64,000 bases of DNA from Pseudomonas putida (GCF_028682175.1 NZ_JANHKS010000019.1:1-64000); one strand, 5' to 3'. Shown: positions 53,281-62,604, counted from the first letter of the stretch. Numbers and translations are program-made. Notes: generated by a model from the letters alone, not told the origin.

Positions 53281-53517
53281 TCAGACTGTGCCGCTGGAGC
53301 TTGAAAAATGTGGATTGCAGAAGTGCGCCACCGACGCCGCCGACGAGCCGCAGACCATCACCCCGTGGTTTTGCACACAGAGCACGCGGGCGGCGGTTTC
53401 GAGGGTTTTGTCGAGCGCGGCGGCAAGGGATGGCTTGAGGGCAGAGACAGCGCGGGAAGCAACAAGAGAGCGTGATACGGTCCTGCAGGCCTGAACGGCG
53501 CGTTTGAGGATATTCAT
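53281..53517 (-). CDS. Possible 78-codon leader ORF
   Basis: It starts MNILKRAVQACRTVSRSL and is Ala/Ser-rich with four Cys. It lies in the leader of the importer operon, downstream of the IolR-like sites, with a weak AGGT before the ATG. I do not recognise it and cannot rule out a non-coding leader. Confidence 0.3.
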   Translation of the reverse strand: MNILKRAVQACRTVSRSLVASRAVSALKPSLAAALDKTLETAARVLCVQNHGVMVCGSSAASVAHFCNPHFSSSSGTV

Positions 53518-53635
53518 CGACGGTACCTGTCTTTTTTGGCGTTCTTGTTTTTTGTTTCGTCCGCCCAGCCCTGTGTAGGAAAGGTCCGATACAGGGGTGG
53601 ACGTCGAGATTCGGCAACCTGGAAATGACTTTATT

Positions 53636-53678
53636 GGAAAATAATTTCTACTTCAACTGATTTTAGAATTTATTTCTA
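53636..53678. promoter_or_regulatory. IolR operator candidates, importer promoter region
   Basis: GGAAAATAATTTCTA at 53636-53650 and TAGAATTTATTTCTA at 53664-53678 lie 28 bp apart in an AT-rich stretch upstream of the importer operon. The first matches the GGAAAnnnnTTTCTA pattern found in the iolR-iolC region. Confidence 0.6.
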
Positions 53679-53713
53679 TTTCATTTTTCTACGATAAAAA
53701 TATTCCACACCAC

Positions 53714-53806
53714 CCCGTAGCAGCGCGGCTTGCCGGCGGGAGCGGTGCGTCAGGCAAAGAGTATTCGTCTGACGCACCGCTCCCGCCGGCAAGCCGTGCT
53801 GCTACG
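53714..53806. repeat. REPIN, class A pair
   Basis: Class A arms with the spacer CGTCAGGCAAAGAGTATTCG between the importer operon promoter and the 3' end of the oxidoreductase gene. Confidence 0.92.
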
Positions 53807-53818
53807 AGTGACCACCTC

Positions 53819-54838
53819 TTACAGAGTGACCACCCGCCCTTCCTGGGCGCTGATCCGCGCGGCATCCAGCACCTTGGCCGAAGCCACTGCATCGCGTGCG
53901 TCCACCGGGTTCTTGCCCTGGTTCATCACCGCTTCCTGCAACTGGCGATAGAACTCGGTCCAGCAGCCTCGTTCGGAGGGCACTCGCTCGCGGTGTTCCC
54001 CCTGCTCGAACCAGCCCCAGCGTCGGTGTTCCTCGACGCCCCAGCGCTCGCCCTCGGACTTGGGAGACTGCCCGGCCAAAGCGGCGGCCTCCTGACCGTC
54101 CAGGCCTTCAACGGTATAGCAGCCCTGAGCGCCGTTGACGCGAAAACGTGGTCCTTGAGCGTTCTGCAGGCAGTTGCCCCATAAATGCGAGGTCACGCCA
54201 CTGGCATGGATCAGCGACACGAAAAACCCGTGATCGACTTTCTGCTCGGGCGTGGCGAACTCCAGCTCGGCGTAGACCCGCTTCACCGGGCCGAACAGCA
54301 GCAGCGCCTGGTCCACCAGATGGCTGCCCAGATCGCGCAAGATGCCGCCGCCCGATTCCTTGCCCACCGACGACGGCGAGTAGCGCTCGACCCGGGATTC
54401 GAACCGGGTGATCTGCCCCAGCACGCCCTGGTCGATGAGTTTGCGCACGGTGAGAAAATCCGAATCCCAGCGCCGGTTCTGGTAAACCCCCAGCAGCACG
54501 CCGCGACGCTCGGCGGCGTCTACCAGTTCCTGAGCATGCGTTGCATCAGGGGCGAAGGGTTTGTCGCTGACCACCGGCACGCCCAGTTCGATGGCTTCCA
54601 GAATCAGCGCACGACGCGAGGCCAGTGGCGTGGAAATCACCACGGCATCGACGCCCGAGGCGACCAGATCGGCCAGGCTGTCGAAGGCCGGTACTTTTGG
54701 ATGGTCCTGTTGCAGTTCCTGGCGGCGCTCCGGGGAGCGCGTCACCACGCCGGCGAAGGTTGCGCCGTGCAGGCTGGCCAGGAGCGGCGCATGAAAAAAG
54801 CGTCCGCCCTTGCCGTAGCCGATGAGTCCGATTTTCAT
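53819..54838 (-). CDS. Gfo/Idh/MocA oxidoreductase, scyllo-inositol dehydrogenase-like (IolW type)
   Basis: A 339-residue NAD(P)-dependent oxidoreductase. The Rossmann start MKIGLIGYGKGGRFFHAPLL, VISTPLASR, VVSDKPFAP and DLGSHLVDQALLLFGPVKRV follow the Gfo/Idh/MocA plan. GVLLGVYQNRRWDSDFLTVR and GPRFRVNGAQGCYTVEGLDG closely follow Bacillus IolW/YvaA, an NADP+ scyllo-inositol dehydrogenase, rather than IolG. It interconverts inositol and inosose. ATG 54838 has GGGAG 6 bp upstream. It is the last gene of the iol set; a true iolG is not in the window. Confidence 0.85.
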   Translation of the reverse strand: MKIGLIGYGKGGRFFHAPLLASLHGATFAGVVTRSPERRQELQQDHPKVPAFDSLADLVASGVDAVVISTPLASRRALILEAIELGVPVVSDKPFAPDATHAQELVDAAERRGVLLGVYQNRRWDSDFLTVRKLIDQGVLGQITRFESRVERYSPSSVGKESGGGILRDLGSHLVDQALLLFGPVKRVYAELEFATPEQKVDHGFFVSLIHASGVTSHLWGNCLQNAQGPRFRVNGAQGCYTVEGLDGQEAAALAGQSPKSEGERWGVEEHRRWGWFEQGEHRERVPSERGCWTEFYRQLQEAVMNQGKNPVDARDAVASAKVLDAARISAQEGRVVTL

Positions 54839-54867
54839 ATGAATCTCCCGAGTTAACACATTCCCGT

Positions 54868-54970
54868 TGTAGGAGCGCGCTTGCCCGCGACGGCGGTGTG
54901 TCAGGCAAATATTGTTTCATGACACACCTCGGTCGTCCGAATGCGGCCCAGAGCAAGCGCGCTCCTACAG
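54868..54970. repeat. REPIN, mixed class B
   Basis: The left arm is GTAGGAGCGCGCTTGCCCGC. The right half is CTCGGTCGTCCGAATGCGGC then CCAGAGCAAGCGCGCTCCTA; it shares GTCCGAATGCGGCCCAGAGC with the mosaic at 36590-36765. The arms pair imperfectly. Confidence 0.85.
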
Positions 54971-54982
54971 GTATTGTGTGAA

Positions 54983-56914
54983 TCAATACTTGCGGGCCTT
55001 GGCCAGCATCGTTTTCTGCCGTTCATACGCCTCGGCGGTCTTGCCACTGGTCGACACCTCGGCCACACCCACGCGCCACCACGACAGGTAGCCGTGGATC
55101 ATGGTCTTGGGCAGCACCTTGATATCGATCAGCGTCGACACCGTCTGCTTGCGTGCATCGGCCAGCGCCGCTTCAAGCTCCTCGACGGTCTTCACCTTGT
55201 AGGTCTTGCAGCCATAGGCCGCCGCGCTCATGGCGAAATCCACCGGCACGAAGTCGCCGTCGAGCTGCCCCGTCTCGGGGTTGCGGTAACGAAACTCGGT
55301 GCCAAAACTGCCCATGCCGTTGCCCATCTGCAGGTTGTTGATGCAACCGAAGGCCATGTTGTCCAGCAGCACCACGTTGATCTTGCGCCGCTCCTGAATC
55401 GAGGTCGCCAGTTCCGAGTGCAGCATCATGTAGGAGCCGTCACCCACCAGCGCATACACCTCGCGCTCGGGCGCGGCCATCTTCGCCCCCAGCGCGGCGT
55501 TGACCTCGTAGCCCATGCACGAATAGCCATACTCGACGTGGTAGCTGTCGACACTGGTGCTGCGCCAGGCCCGTTGCAGGTCGCCCGGCAGGCTGCCCGC
55601 GGCGGCAACAATCACCGCATCTTCCGGCAGCTGTTGATTCAGCACCCCCAGGACACGACTTTGGGTGAGGCACGAGCCCGTCATCTCGATGAAATCCCGG
55701 AGTACCTGCGGATCGAGGTGCCCGGCCACTTCCGGTTCGAAATCCTTGGTCTGGTATTGCACCGCGTACAGGCGATCGACTTCGGCATCCAGCGCCGCAC
55801 GGGCCTGGCGAGGTTCGTCACCCCATTGCGCGCGGTAGTCACCCAGCGCATTTGAAAGCTCCTGCAACGCCAGTTGCGCGTCGGCCAGCACCTGTACGCC
55901 ATCGAGTTTCTGCACGTCAAAGGCGCCGACGTTGAAGTTGAGAAACTGCACGTCCGGGTTCTGGAACAGCGACTTGGAACCGGTGGTGAAGTCGCTGTAG
56001 CGGGTGCCGACTCCGATGATCAGATCCGCCTCGCGGGCCAGGGTGTTGGCGGCCAGCGAGCCGGTTTCGCCGATCCCGCCCATGTTCAACGGATGGGCCG
56101 AGACAATGGCGCTCTTGCCGGCCTGGGTCTCGCTGAAGGGAATGTCGAAGCGCTCGGCGAAGGCCTGCAACTGCGCCGCCGCACCGGAATACCGCACGCC
56201 CCCGCCGCAGATCAACAGCGGTTTGCGCTTGCCCTTGAGCAGCGCCAAAGCGTCCTTGAGCATGGCCTGGGTCGGCGGGCGACGGTCGATGCGGTGCACG
56301 CGTTTTTGCAGGAAGGCATCAGGGTAGTCGTAGGCCTCACCCTGCACATCCTGAGGCAGGGCCAGGGTGACCGCGCCGGTTTCGGCGGGATCGGTGAGCA
56401 CGCGCATGGCATTGAGCGCGGCGCTCATCAACTGCTCGGGGCGGTTGATGCGGTCCCAGTATTTGCTCACGGCCTTGAAGGCGTCGTTGGTGCTGATGCT
56501 CAGGTCGTGGAATTGCTCGATCTGTTGCAGCACCGGGTCCGGCTGACGGCTGGCGTACACATCCCCCGGCAGCAGCAACAGCGGTATGCGGTTGGCCGAC
56601 GCAGTGGCCGCCGCCGTGATCATGTTCGCCGCGCCCGGCCCCACCGATGAGGTGCAGGCGTAGATCTTGCGGCGCAGGTGTTGCTTGGCAAAGCCCATTG
56701 CTGCGTGGCACATGCCCTGTTCGTTGCGGCCCTGATGCACCACCAACTCGCCGCTGTCCTGCTCGAGGGCCTGGCCCAAGCCCAATACGTTGCCGTGGCC
56801 GAAAATGGTGAACACCCCGGCGACGAATTTGCTCTGCACGCCGTCGACTTCGACGTACTGGTTATCGAGAAACTTCACCAGGGCCTGGGCCATGGTCAAT
56901 CGTGTCGTGGTCAT
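54983..56914 (-). CDS. iolD: 3D-(3,5/4)-trihydroxycyclohexane-1,2-dione acylhydrolase
   Basis: A 643-residue ThDP-dependent enzyme that opens the ring of the diketo-inositol product to 5-deoxy-glucuronate. The N-terminal pyrimidine-binding domain contains [12 protein letters not shown] and the catalytic-Glu region [17 protein letters not shown]. The PP-domain motif [19 protein letters not shown] with [10 protein letters not shown] binds Mg-ThDP. ATG 56914 has AAGGTG 5 bp upstream. Two AAnAAnAA matches (TTGTTTTT and TTTTTATT on the plus strand at 56924-56934) lie just ahead, indicating Crc control. Confidence 0.96.
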   Translation of the reverse strand: MTTTRLTMAQALVKFLDNQYVEVDGVQSKFVAGVFTIFGHGNVLGLGQALEQDSGELVVHQGRNEQGMCHAAMGFAKQHLRRKIYACTSSVGPGAANMITAAATASANRIPLLLLPGDVYASRQPDPVLQQIEQFHDLSISTNDAFKAVSKYWDRINRPEQLMSAALNAMRVLTDPAETGAVTLALPQDVQGEAYDYPDAFLQKRVHRIDRRPPTQAMLKDALALLKGKRKPLLICGGGVRYSGAAAQLQAFAERFDIPFSETQAGKSAIVSAHPLNMGGIGETGSLAANTLAREADLIIGVGTRYSDFTTGSKSLFQNPDVQFLNFNVGAFDVQKLDGVQVLADAQLALQELSNALGDYRAQWGDEPRQARAALDAEVDRLYAVQYQTKDFEPEVAGHLDPQVLRDFIEMTGSCLTQSRVLGVLNQQLPEDAVIVAAAGSLPGDLQRAWRSTSVDSYHVEYGYSCMGYEVNAALGAKMAAPEREVYALVGDGSYMMLHSELATSIQERRKINVVLLDNMAFGCINNLQMGNGMGSFGTEFRYRNPETGQLDGDFVPVDFAMSAAAYGCKTYKVKTVEELEAALADARKQTVSTLIDIKVLPKTMIHGYLSWWRVGVAEVSTSGKTAEAYERQKTMLAKARKY

Positions 56915-56923
56915 GCTTGCACC

Positions 56924-56934
56924 TTGTTTTTATT
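56924..56934 (-). promoter_or_regulatory. Hfq/Crc CA motifs ahead of iolD
   Basis: The minus-strand leader reads AATAAAAACAAGG, giving AATAAAAA and AAAAACAA matches to AAnAAnAA and overlapping the ribosome-binding site. Confidence 0.6.
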
Positions 56935-56972
56935 GGAGGTGATGAAGCCTTCGAATCTGACGCACTCACCTC

Positions 56973-57065
56973 TCCTGTAGGAGTGAGCTTGCTCGCGATG
57001 GCGTCGTGTCAGTCACAATACTGGGTACAGACAAATCGCAATCGCGAGCAAGCTCACTCCTACAG
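56973..57065. repeat. REPIN, class C pair
   Basis: Normal-orientation class C arms (CTGTAGGAGTGAGCTTGCTC and complement) between iolA/mmsA and iolD. Confidence 0.92.
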
Positions 57066-57097
57066 AGGCGTGCGTTCCGCGAGATAGAGGCAGCCGG

Positions 57098-58597
57098 TTA
57101 TTTGGCCGTGGGCATGCTGAACTCCGCGCCCTTGGCGATGCTGTCCGGCCAGCGCTGCATCACGCTCTTGTAGCGGCTGTAGAAACGCAAGCCCTCTTCG
57201 CCGTAGGCGTGGTGGTCGCCGAACAACGAGCGCTTCCAGCCGCCGAACGAATGCCAGGCCATTGGCACCGGAATCGGCACGTTGATCCCGACCATACCCA
57301 CCTTGATGCTACGGGCGAACGCGCGGGCGATGCCGCCGTCACTGGTGAAGCACGACACACCGTTGCCAAACTCATGGGCGTTGATCAGCTCCACCGCCGC
57401 GGCGAAATCCGCCACGTGAACGATGCCCAGCACCGGCCCGAAAATCTCTTCCTTATAGATGGTCATGTCGGGGCTGACGTCATCGAACAGCGTTGCGCCG
57501 ACGAAGAAACCGTTCTCGGCGCCCGGCACCTTGAAGGTGCGGCCATCGACGATCAGTTTTGCGCCTTCCTTCACGCCCTGTTCGATGTAGCCCTCGACCT
57601 TGGCCTTGTGCATCGCCGTGACCAGCGGGCCCATGTCCGAATCCTTGTTCATGCCGTTGCCGACCTTGAGCGAGTCGATGCGCGGCAGCAGTTTGTCGAT
57701 CAGCTTCTGGCCTACATCGCCGACCACCACGGCGATGGAAATCGCCATGCAGCGCTCGCCCGCCGAACCGTAGGCGGCGCCGATCAGGGCGTCGGCGGCC
57801 TGGTCCAGGTCGGCATCGGGCATCACGATCATGTGGTTCTTCGCGCCGCCCAGCGCCTGTACCCGTTTGCCGTTGGCAGTGCCTTGCTGGTAGATGTATT
57901 CGGCAATCGGCGTCGAGCCCACGAACGAAATCGCCTCGACATCCTTGTGTTGAAGCAGCGCATCGACCGCCAGTTTGTCGCCCTGGACCACGTTGAACAC
58001 GCCGTCCGGCAACCCGGCCTGCTTGAGCAGGCGGGCCATCAACAGGCTGGCCGAAGGGTCGCGTTCCGACGGCTTGAGGATGAAGCAGTTGCCGGTCACC
58101 AGCGCCATGGGAATCATCCACAGCGGCACCATGACCGGGAAGTTGAACGGGGTGATCCCCGCGCACACGCCCAGGGGCTGGCGCAGGTTCCAGTTGTCGA
58201 TGCCGCCGCCGATGTTGTCGCTGAAATCGCTTTTCAACAGGCTCGGCGCGCCACAGGCGAACTCGACGATCTCGATGCCGCGCACCACTTCGCCCTTGGC
58301 ATCGGAAAACACCTTGCCGTGTTCGCGGCAGATGATTTCGGCCAGTTCGTCGTGGTGCTGGTCCAGCAGTTCCTTGAACTTGAACATCACCCGTGCGCGA
58401 CGCAGGGACGACTGGTCAGCCCAGGCCGGGAACGCGGCCTTGGCGGCGGCTACCGCCTGGTCGACGGTTGCAAGTTCGGCCAGCGCCACCCGGGCCTGGA
58501 CCTCGCCGGTGGCGGGGTTGAACACATCGCTGAATCGCTCGCTGGCGTCCTGTACCTGGCCATTGATGCAGTGGCCGATGATCGGGGCGTTGCTCAT
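57098..58597 (-). CDS. iolA: (Methyl)malonate-semialdehyde dehydrogenase
   Basis: A 499-residue CoA-acylating aldehyde dehydrogenase (MmsA/IolA). It converts malonate semialdehyde to acetyl-CoA, CO2 and NADH in inositol breakdown. Cofactor region [20 protein letters not shown] and the catalytic Cys in [18 protein letters not shown] are intact, and the N-terminus [20 protein letters not shown] is typical. RBS AAGGAG is 7 bp before the ATG. The C-terminal [20 protein letters not shown] is normal. Whether it is the dedicated iol copy or a valine-pathway MmsA is judged from position. Confidence 0.93.
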   Translation of the reverse strand: MSNAPIIGHCINGQVQDASERFSDVFNPATGEVQARVALAELATVDQAVAAAKAAFPAWADQSSLRRARVMFKFKELLDQHHDELAEIICREHGKVFSDAKGEVVRGIEIVEFACGAPSLLKSDFSDNIGGGIDNWNLRQPLGVCAGITPFNFPVMVPLWMIPMALVTGNCFILKPSERDPSASLLMARLLKQAGLPDGVFNVVQGDKLAVDALLQHKDVEAISFVGSTPIAEYIYQQGTANGKRVQALGGAKNHMIVMPDADLDQAADALIGAAYGSAGERCMAISIAVVVGDVGQKLIDKLLPRIDSLKVGNGMNKDSDMGPLVTAMHKAKVEGYIEQGVKEGAKLIVDGRTFKVPGAENGFFVGATLFDDVSPDMTIYKEEIFGPVLGIVHVADFAAAVELINAHEFGNGVSCFTSDGGIARAFARSIKVGMVGINVPIPVPMAWHSFGGWKRSLFGDHHAYGEEGLRFYSRYKSVMQRWPDSIAKGAEFSMPTAK

Positions 58598-58624
58598 TGC
58601 GGGGCTCCTTGAAGTGTTTACTTA

Positions 58625-58732
58625 CGTAGCAGCACGGCTTGCCGGCGGGTGCGGTGTGTCAGGCGACCATGATGTTGCTGATCCACCGCTCCCGCCGGCA
58701 AGCGGAACGCCGCCCGGCCGGGCTGCTACGGG
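58625..58732. repeat. REPIN, class A with inserted right arm
   Basis: The right arm carries the inserted block GGAACGCCGCCCGGCC between GCAAGC and GGGCTGCTACGGG, a relative of the insertion at 22934-23019. Confidence 0.9.
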
Positions 58733-58745
58733 GTATGTGTGAGGT

Positions 58746-59555
58746 TTAGAGATCCAGCAGCCACTGATGCTGCGGATCATTGTGAAATTGCCAGGCGCGC
58801 TTGGGCCCGGCCATCACGTTCAGGTAATAAGACTCGTAGCCATAGGGCACGCTGACCGGGTGGTAGCCCTTGGGCACCGTGACCAGGTCGTTGTTTTCCA
58901 CGGCCATGGCCTGGTCGATGCTGCGATCGTCGGTGTACACCCGCTGGAAGATGAAGCCCTGTGGCGGGTTGATCTGGTGGTAGTAGGTCTCCTCCAGAAA
59001 ACTCTCGTGGGGCAGGTCGTCCTTGTCGTGCTTGTGCGGCGGGTAGCTGGATGAATGACCCGACGGCGTGCGCACTTCCACCACCAGCAGCGAATGGGCA
59101 GGCTCCGAATCCGGCAGGATGTCGCACACATAACGGGTGTTGGCCGCCTTGCCGCGCACGCTGCGCTTCATGGTGTCGGGCTTGATCAAGCGTGCAGGCA
59201 GATCCCCTTCCGGATTGCCGGGCGCCGCACACACCGCGATCTGCACAGCGCTCAAGGCCACCACCTGCGCCTGGCTGCCGGGCGGCAGGTACACGGCGAA
59301 GGGCGATTTGTCTTCGAACACCGATTGCCGGTCGCCGATGTTTTCCCAGTTGAAGGCGCCCTGCCCCGGCGCTTCGCCGCTGACACTGACGCGCCCGCTG
59401 AGCAGCACCAGGCACAGCTCCTTGTCGCCCGCGCTGACCGGCAGACGCTCGCCCACTGTCAGGCGATGGGCAGCAAACCCGACGTACTCCAGCACGCCCT
59501 CACCCAGGGCCACCACATCGCGCCCTTCAGCCTTGCTCTTGACCAGAAGATTCAT
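58746..59555 (-). CDS. iolB: 5-deoxy-glucuronate isomerase
   Basis: A 269-residue double-cupin isomerase that converts 5-deoxy-D-glucuronate to 2-deoxy-5-keto-gluconate. It has SSSYPPHKHDKDDLPHESFL with metal-ligand His/Glu residues, EETYYHQINPPQGFIFQRVY and KGYHPVSVPYGYESYYLNVM, all diagnostic. ATG 59555 lies 2 bp after the iolE stop, so the pair is coupled; AACAACAA followed by GGGAG sits within the end of iolE at 59570-59577, combining a Crc/Hfq site with the ribosome-binding site. Confidence 0.95.
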   Translation of the reverse strand: MNLLVKSKAEGRDVVALGEGVLEYVGFAAHRLTVGERLPVSAGDKELCLVLLSGRVSVSGEAPGQGAFNWENIGDRQSVFEDKSPFAVYLPPGSQAQVVALSAVQIAVCAAPGNPEGDLPARLIKPDTMKRSVRGKAANTRYVCDILPDSEPAHSLLVVEVRTPSGHSSSYPPHKHDKDDLPHESFLEETYYHQINPPQGFIFQRVYTDDRSIDQAMAVENNDLVTVPKGYHPVSVPYGYESYYLNVMAGPKRAWQFHNDPQHQWLLDL

Positions 59556-59557
59556 GT

Positions 59558-60466
59558 TCACAAACTCCCTTGTTGTTGCGCAGCGGCCAGCAGGCTGCGC
59601 AGGGTGTCGTAGCCTTTCTTCGCATAGACATAGCTGGGTGCGACCGCAGGATCCTGCTCGGCCTCGACCACCAGCCAGCCCTCGTAGCGCGCCTTTATCA
59701 GCACATCGAGCAGGGCAGCGAAATCGATGTCGCCATCGCCCGGCACTGTAAAAGTCCCATTGACGATGCAATCCGGAAAGCTCCACAAATTGTTGCGCGC
59801 CAATTGCACCACCGGTTTGCGCACGTCCTTGAAGTGCACATGGCACACCCGGTCGATATGCTTGCGCAGCACCGCAAGCGGCTCGCCACCGCCCATGTAG
59901 CAATGGCCCGAATCGAACAGCAGGCCCACTTCACTGCCGGTCAGCGCCATCAGTTTGTCGATGTCTTCAGGGGATTCGACATAGGCGCCCATGTGGTGGT
60001 GATACGCCAGGCGCACGCCTTGTGACAAGGTGAAACGCGCAAGCTCCGTGAGTTTGTCCGCGTATTGCTGCCACGCCGCCTCGCTGTGAAAACGCGGACG
60101 CTCCACTAGGCGAATGCGCTGGCCCTGGATCGAGTCGGCCACCTCACCGTAGACCAGCACCTTGGCGCCGTTGTGCTTGAGCAGCTCGACGTGTCCGGCG
60201 ATGGCTTCGATCTCTTCGGCCACCGAGCGGCTGGCCAGGCGGCTGGAGTACCAGCCCGACACCAGCGCCAGGTCATAGGGCTTGAGCACATCGGCAACAC
60301 CCTTGGCGTCCTTGGGGAACTTGCCGTTGAGTTCGAAGCCTTCGTAACCGATTTCCCGGCCCTCGCTCAAGGCGGTGCTCAGTGGGGTTTCGCCGCCCAG
60401 GGCCGGCAGGTCGTCGTTGCTCCAGGAAATCGGGTTGATGCCAATTCGGATTGCAGAAGCGTGCAT
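59558..60466 (-). CDS. iolE: Inosose dehydratase
   Basis: A 302-residue TIM-barrel enzyme (AP-endonuclease 2-like fold) that dehydrates 2-keto-myo-inositol. The N-terminus IRIGINPISWSNDDLPALGG and YEGFELNGKFPKD, LAYHHHMGAYVESPEDIDKL and GHCYMGGGEPLAVLRKHIDR are IolE blocks, with metal ligands expected at the Glu, Asp and His positions. The leader carries AACAACAA (60477-60484) and AAAAAAC just before the AAGG ribosome-binding site. It lies 62 bp after the iolC-DUF2090 gene on the same strand. Confidence 0.95.
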   Translation of the reverse strand: MHASAIRIGINPISWSNDDLPALGGETPLSTALSEGREIGYEGFELNGKFPKDAKGVADVLKPYDLALVSGWYSSRLASRSVAEEIEAIAGHVELLKHNGAKVLVYGEVADSIQGQRIRLVERPRFHSEAAWQQYADKLTELARFTLSQGVRLAYHHHMGAYVESPEDIDKLMALTGSEVGLLFDSGHCYMGGGEPLAVLRKHIDRVCHVHFKDVRKPVVQLARNNLWSFPDCIVNGTFTVPGDGDIDFAALLDVLIKARYEGWLVVEAEQDPAVAPSYVYAKKGYDTLRSLLAAAQQQGSL

Positions 60467-60476
60467 GGCTGGACCT

Positions 60477-60484
60477 TTGTTGTT
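60477..60484 (-). promoter_or_regulatory. Hfq/Crc CA motif ahead of iolE
   Basis: On the minus strand AACAACAA lies immediately before AAGG, about 11 nt from the start codon. Confidence 0.65.
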
Positions 60485-60528
60485 TTTTTCGCGTTGAACA
60501 TGGGATTGCAGCGGATCAGGTCAGGTGC

Positions 60529-62466
60529 TCAGCCCCGCGCCTCGCGCCAGGATTCGATCAGGAAACCGAAGGTGCTCTGCACCCGGCTGATGAGCCCGGC
60601 GTCGTCGATTTCCCCTTCCAGCCAGGCGCGGCTGGGTTCGTGGAAAATCGTGCGGCCCACGGCAAACCCGCGGCAGGTCGAACTGCGGCTCGCTTCGCGA
60701 AAACCTGCGGCCAAGGCTTCGGCCGGTGCGTTCAGGCCCAGCAACACGACGCCACGGCAGTAAGGGTCGCGCTCCTGAATCAGTGCATCGAGCTGTTCCC
60801 AGACGTGCGCCGGCTGGGTTTCGATCTTCCACCACGCAGGGTAAATCCCCAGATTGTAGAGGCGTTTGAGGGAGCGATAGATCACCTCGGGGTGAGTGCT
60901 GGGGTGATCCTTGGGCGGAATGACCTCCAGCAACAATTCATGACCGCTGGCCTGCGACGCCTGATACAGCCCCATCAGTTGCGCTTCCTGTTCCAGGCGC
61001 AGCATGGGTTCGTCATCGGGATGGTATTGCACCAGGCATTTGATGATCTGCTCCTTGGGCCAGGCCATCAGGTTGCTGCCGATGGAACGGCCATGCTCAA
61101 ACGCCAGCGGTCGCGAGCCCTGCACTTCGACCGGCCGGGCGATCCACCAGTCGCGGCCGGTGGCAGCGTTCAGCGAATCCTGGCCGAAGCGTTGATCGGC
61201 CAGCAGCCCGACATCGGCGGCAATTCCGCGCCGGGCCAAGTCGGCCTCGACCCGCTCCACCGCCTGAATGAACAACTGCTTGAGCTGACCGATGCAGGCC
61301 AGGTCACGCCCGGCCTTCTGCGCCAGTTCCACCAGTTGTCCACGATGATCGAAGGCGAAAATGAACAGCTGCTTCCATTCCCGGCGCGGCACGCTGACCT
61401 GATGCAGGCGCTGCAGCGTGACGTCCTGGTCGGGCCGGGTGATTGGCACCGGGCTCTGGAACAGGTAGTCCAGTTCCGCCAGCGTCGGCATGGCCGGGGC
61501 ACAGGCATGGCGCGACACAACCAGCCCGCCGCAGGCATTGGCCAACTGGCAGCAGCGCTCGTCGCTTTCGTCGTTGAGCCAGCCTTTCAGAAAACCGGAC
61601 ATGAACGCGTCGCCTGCGCCCAGCACGTTCAGTACCTCGACGCGCACGCCGGGGTGGATCGCGCCGTCTTCGAGCCGCGCAGGAATCGCTCCATGGATCA
61701 CCGTGCAGCCTTGCGGCCCGAGCTTGACCACCAGGGTAGCGGCGGTCAGCTCGCGCACGTTACGCAGGGCGCCGAGCAGGTCGGTCGATCCGCCGGCGAT
61801 GAGAAATTCTTCTTCGGTGCCGACGATCAGGTCGAAGCGCGGCAGAATGCGCTGCACATGCTGGCTGACACTCTGGTTGGCGACGAAACGCGTTTCACCA
61901 TCGGCCTTGCCGGTCAAGCCCCAGAGCACCGGGCGATAGTCGATGTCCAGCACGCGCTTGACGTTGTGCTTCTCGGCATAATCGAGCGCCTGGCTGCTGG
62001 CCTTGAACACCTGATCGGTGGAGAAATGGGTGCCGGTGATCAACAGCGCCTTGCTCGATGCGATCTGCGCCTCATCGATGTCTTCGGCGGCCAGGGCCAT
62101 GTCGGCGCAGTTTTCCCGGTAGAACACCAGCGGGAAGGTTTCGCGATCCTTGATGCCCAGCAGCACCATGGCCGTCAGGCGTTCGGCATCGACCCTGATG
62201 CCGCTGACATCGCAGCCTTCGCGGGCCAGGGATTCCACCAGGAAACGCCCCATGTGATCGTCGCCGACGCGGGTCAGCATGGCCGACTTCACCCCGAGGC
62301 GCGCCGTGCCAAACGCGATGTTGGCGGAGGACCCGCCCAGGTACTTGGCGAAACTTGAGACATCTTCCAGCCGCGCGCCGATCTGCTGCGCGTACAGGTC
62401 CACGCCCAGACGCCCAAGGCACACCACATCCAACTGACGTCCACTGGCAAAACGAGTCTGGCCCAT
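60529..62466 (-). CDS. iolC: Fused 5-dehydro-2-deoxygluconokinase and DUF2090 aldolase-like domain
   Basis: A 645-residue fusion. Residues 1 to about 320 are a PfkB-family kinase: LDVVCLGRLGVDLYAQQIGA, the substrate region YLGGSSANIAFGTARLG and the catalytic GAGDAFMSGFLKGWL. From about 335 to 645 is a DUF2090 domain (KQLFIFAFDHRGQLVELAQK, LLLEVIPPKDHPSTHPEVIY, CRGFAVGRTIFHEP), proposed to act as the 5-dehydro-2-deoxyphosphogluconate aldolase replacing IolJ. The leader has AACAATAA (62482-62489), a CA motif, ahead of GAGGAG. It is the promoter-proximal gene of the iol operon. Confidence 0.95.
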   Translation of the reverse strand: MGQTRFASGRQLDVVCLGRLGVDLYAQQIGARLEDVSSFAKYLGGSSANIAFGTARLGVKSAMLTRVGDDHMGRFLVESLAREGCDVSGIRVDAERLTAMVLLGIKDRETFPLVFYRENCADMALAAEDIDEAQIASSKALLITGTHFSTDQVFKASSQALDYAEKHNVKRVLDIDYRPVLWGLTGKADGETRFVANQSVSQHVQRILPRFDLIVGTEEEFLIAGGSTDLLGALRNVRELTAATLVVKLGPQGCTVIHGAIPARLEDGAIHPGVRVEVLNVLGAGDAFMSGFLKGWLNDESDERCCQLANACGGLVVSRHACAPAMPTLAELDYLFQSPVPITRPDQDVTLQRLHQVSVPRREWKQLFIFAFDHRGQLVELAQKAGRDLACIGQLKQLFIQAVERVEADLARRGIAADVGLLADQRFGQDSLNAATGRDWWIARPVEVQGSRPLAFEHGRSIGSNLMAWPKEQIIKCLVQYHPDDEPMLRLEQEAQLMGLYQASQASGHELLLEVIPPKDHPSTHPEVIYRSLKRLYNLGIYPAWWKIETQPAHVWEQLDALIQERDPYCRGVVLLGLNAPAEALAAGFREASRSSTCRGFAVGRTIFHEPSRAWLEGEIDDAGLISRVQSTFGFLIESWREARG

Positions 62467-62481
62467 GCCGGCTCCTCATAT

Positions 62482-62489
62482 TTATTGTT
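62482..62489 (-). promoter_or_regulatory. Hfq/Crc CA motif ahead of iolC
   Basis: The minus-strand leader AACAATAAATATGAGGAG carries AACAATAA, a perfect AAnAAnAA match, just before GAGGAG. Confidence 0.62.
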
Positions 62490-62569
62490 ATCAGCCAGGC
62501 CTGCGTGAGAGGTGCAGGCCGCGTTCGTGAATGCAGACTAGAACGGCATCGCGTCCGGATCAATGATTT

Positions 62570-62604
62570 TTTCTAAATTATTTTCATGTGGAAATTTTTT
62601 TCTA
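62570..62604. promoter_or_regulatory. IolR operator candidates in divergent iolR-iolC region
   Basis: Site 1 (62570-62585) contains GAAAATAATTT on the minus strand, the same 11-mer as in the importer site at 53637. Site 2 is GGAAATTTTTTTCTA at 62590-62604. Centres are about 20 bp apart, i.e. two helical turns. This lies in the 235-bp gap between iolC and iolR. Confidence 0.65.

Noticed and set aside
60451..62358. 635-codon frame antisense to iolC
   Set aside because: A compositional shadow of the real gene, with no motif and overlap of a well-supported CDS.
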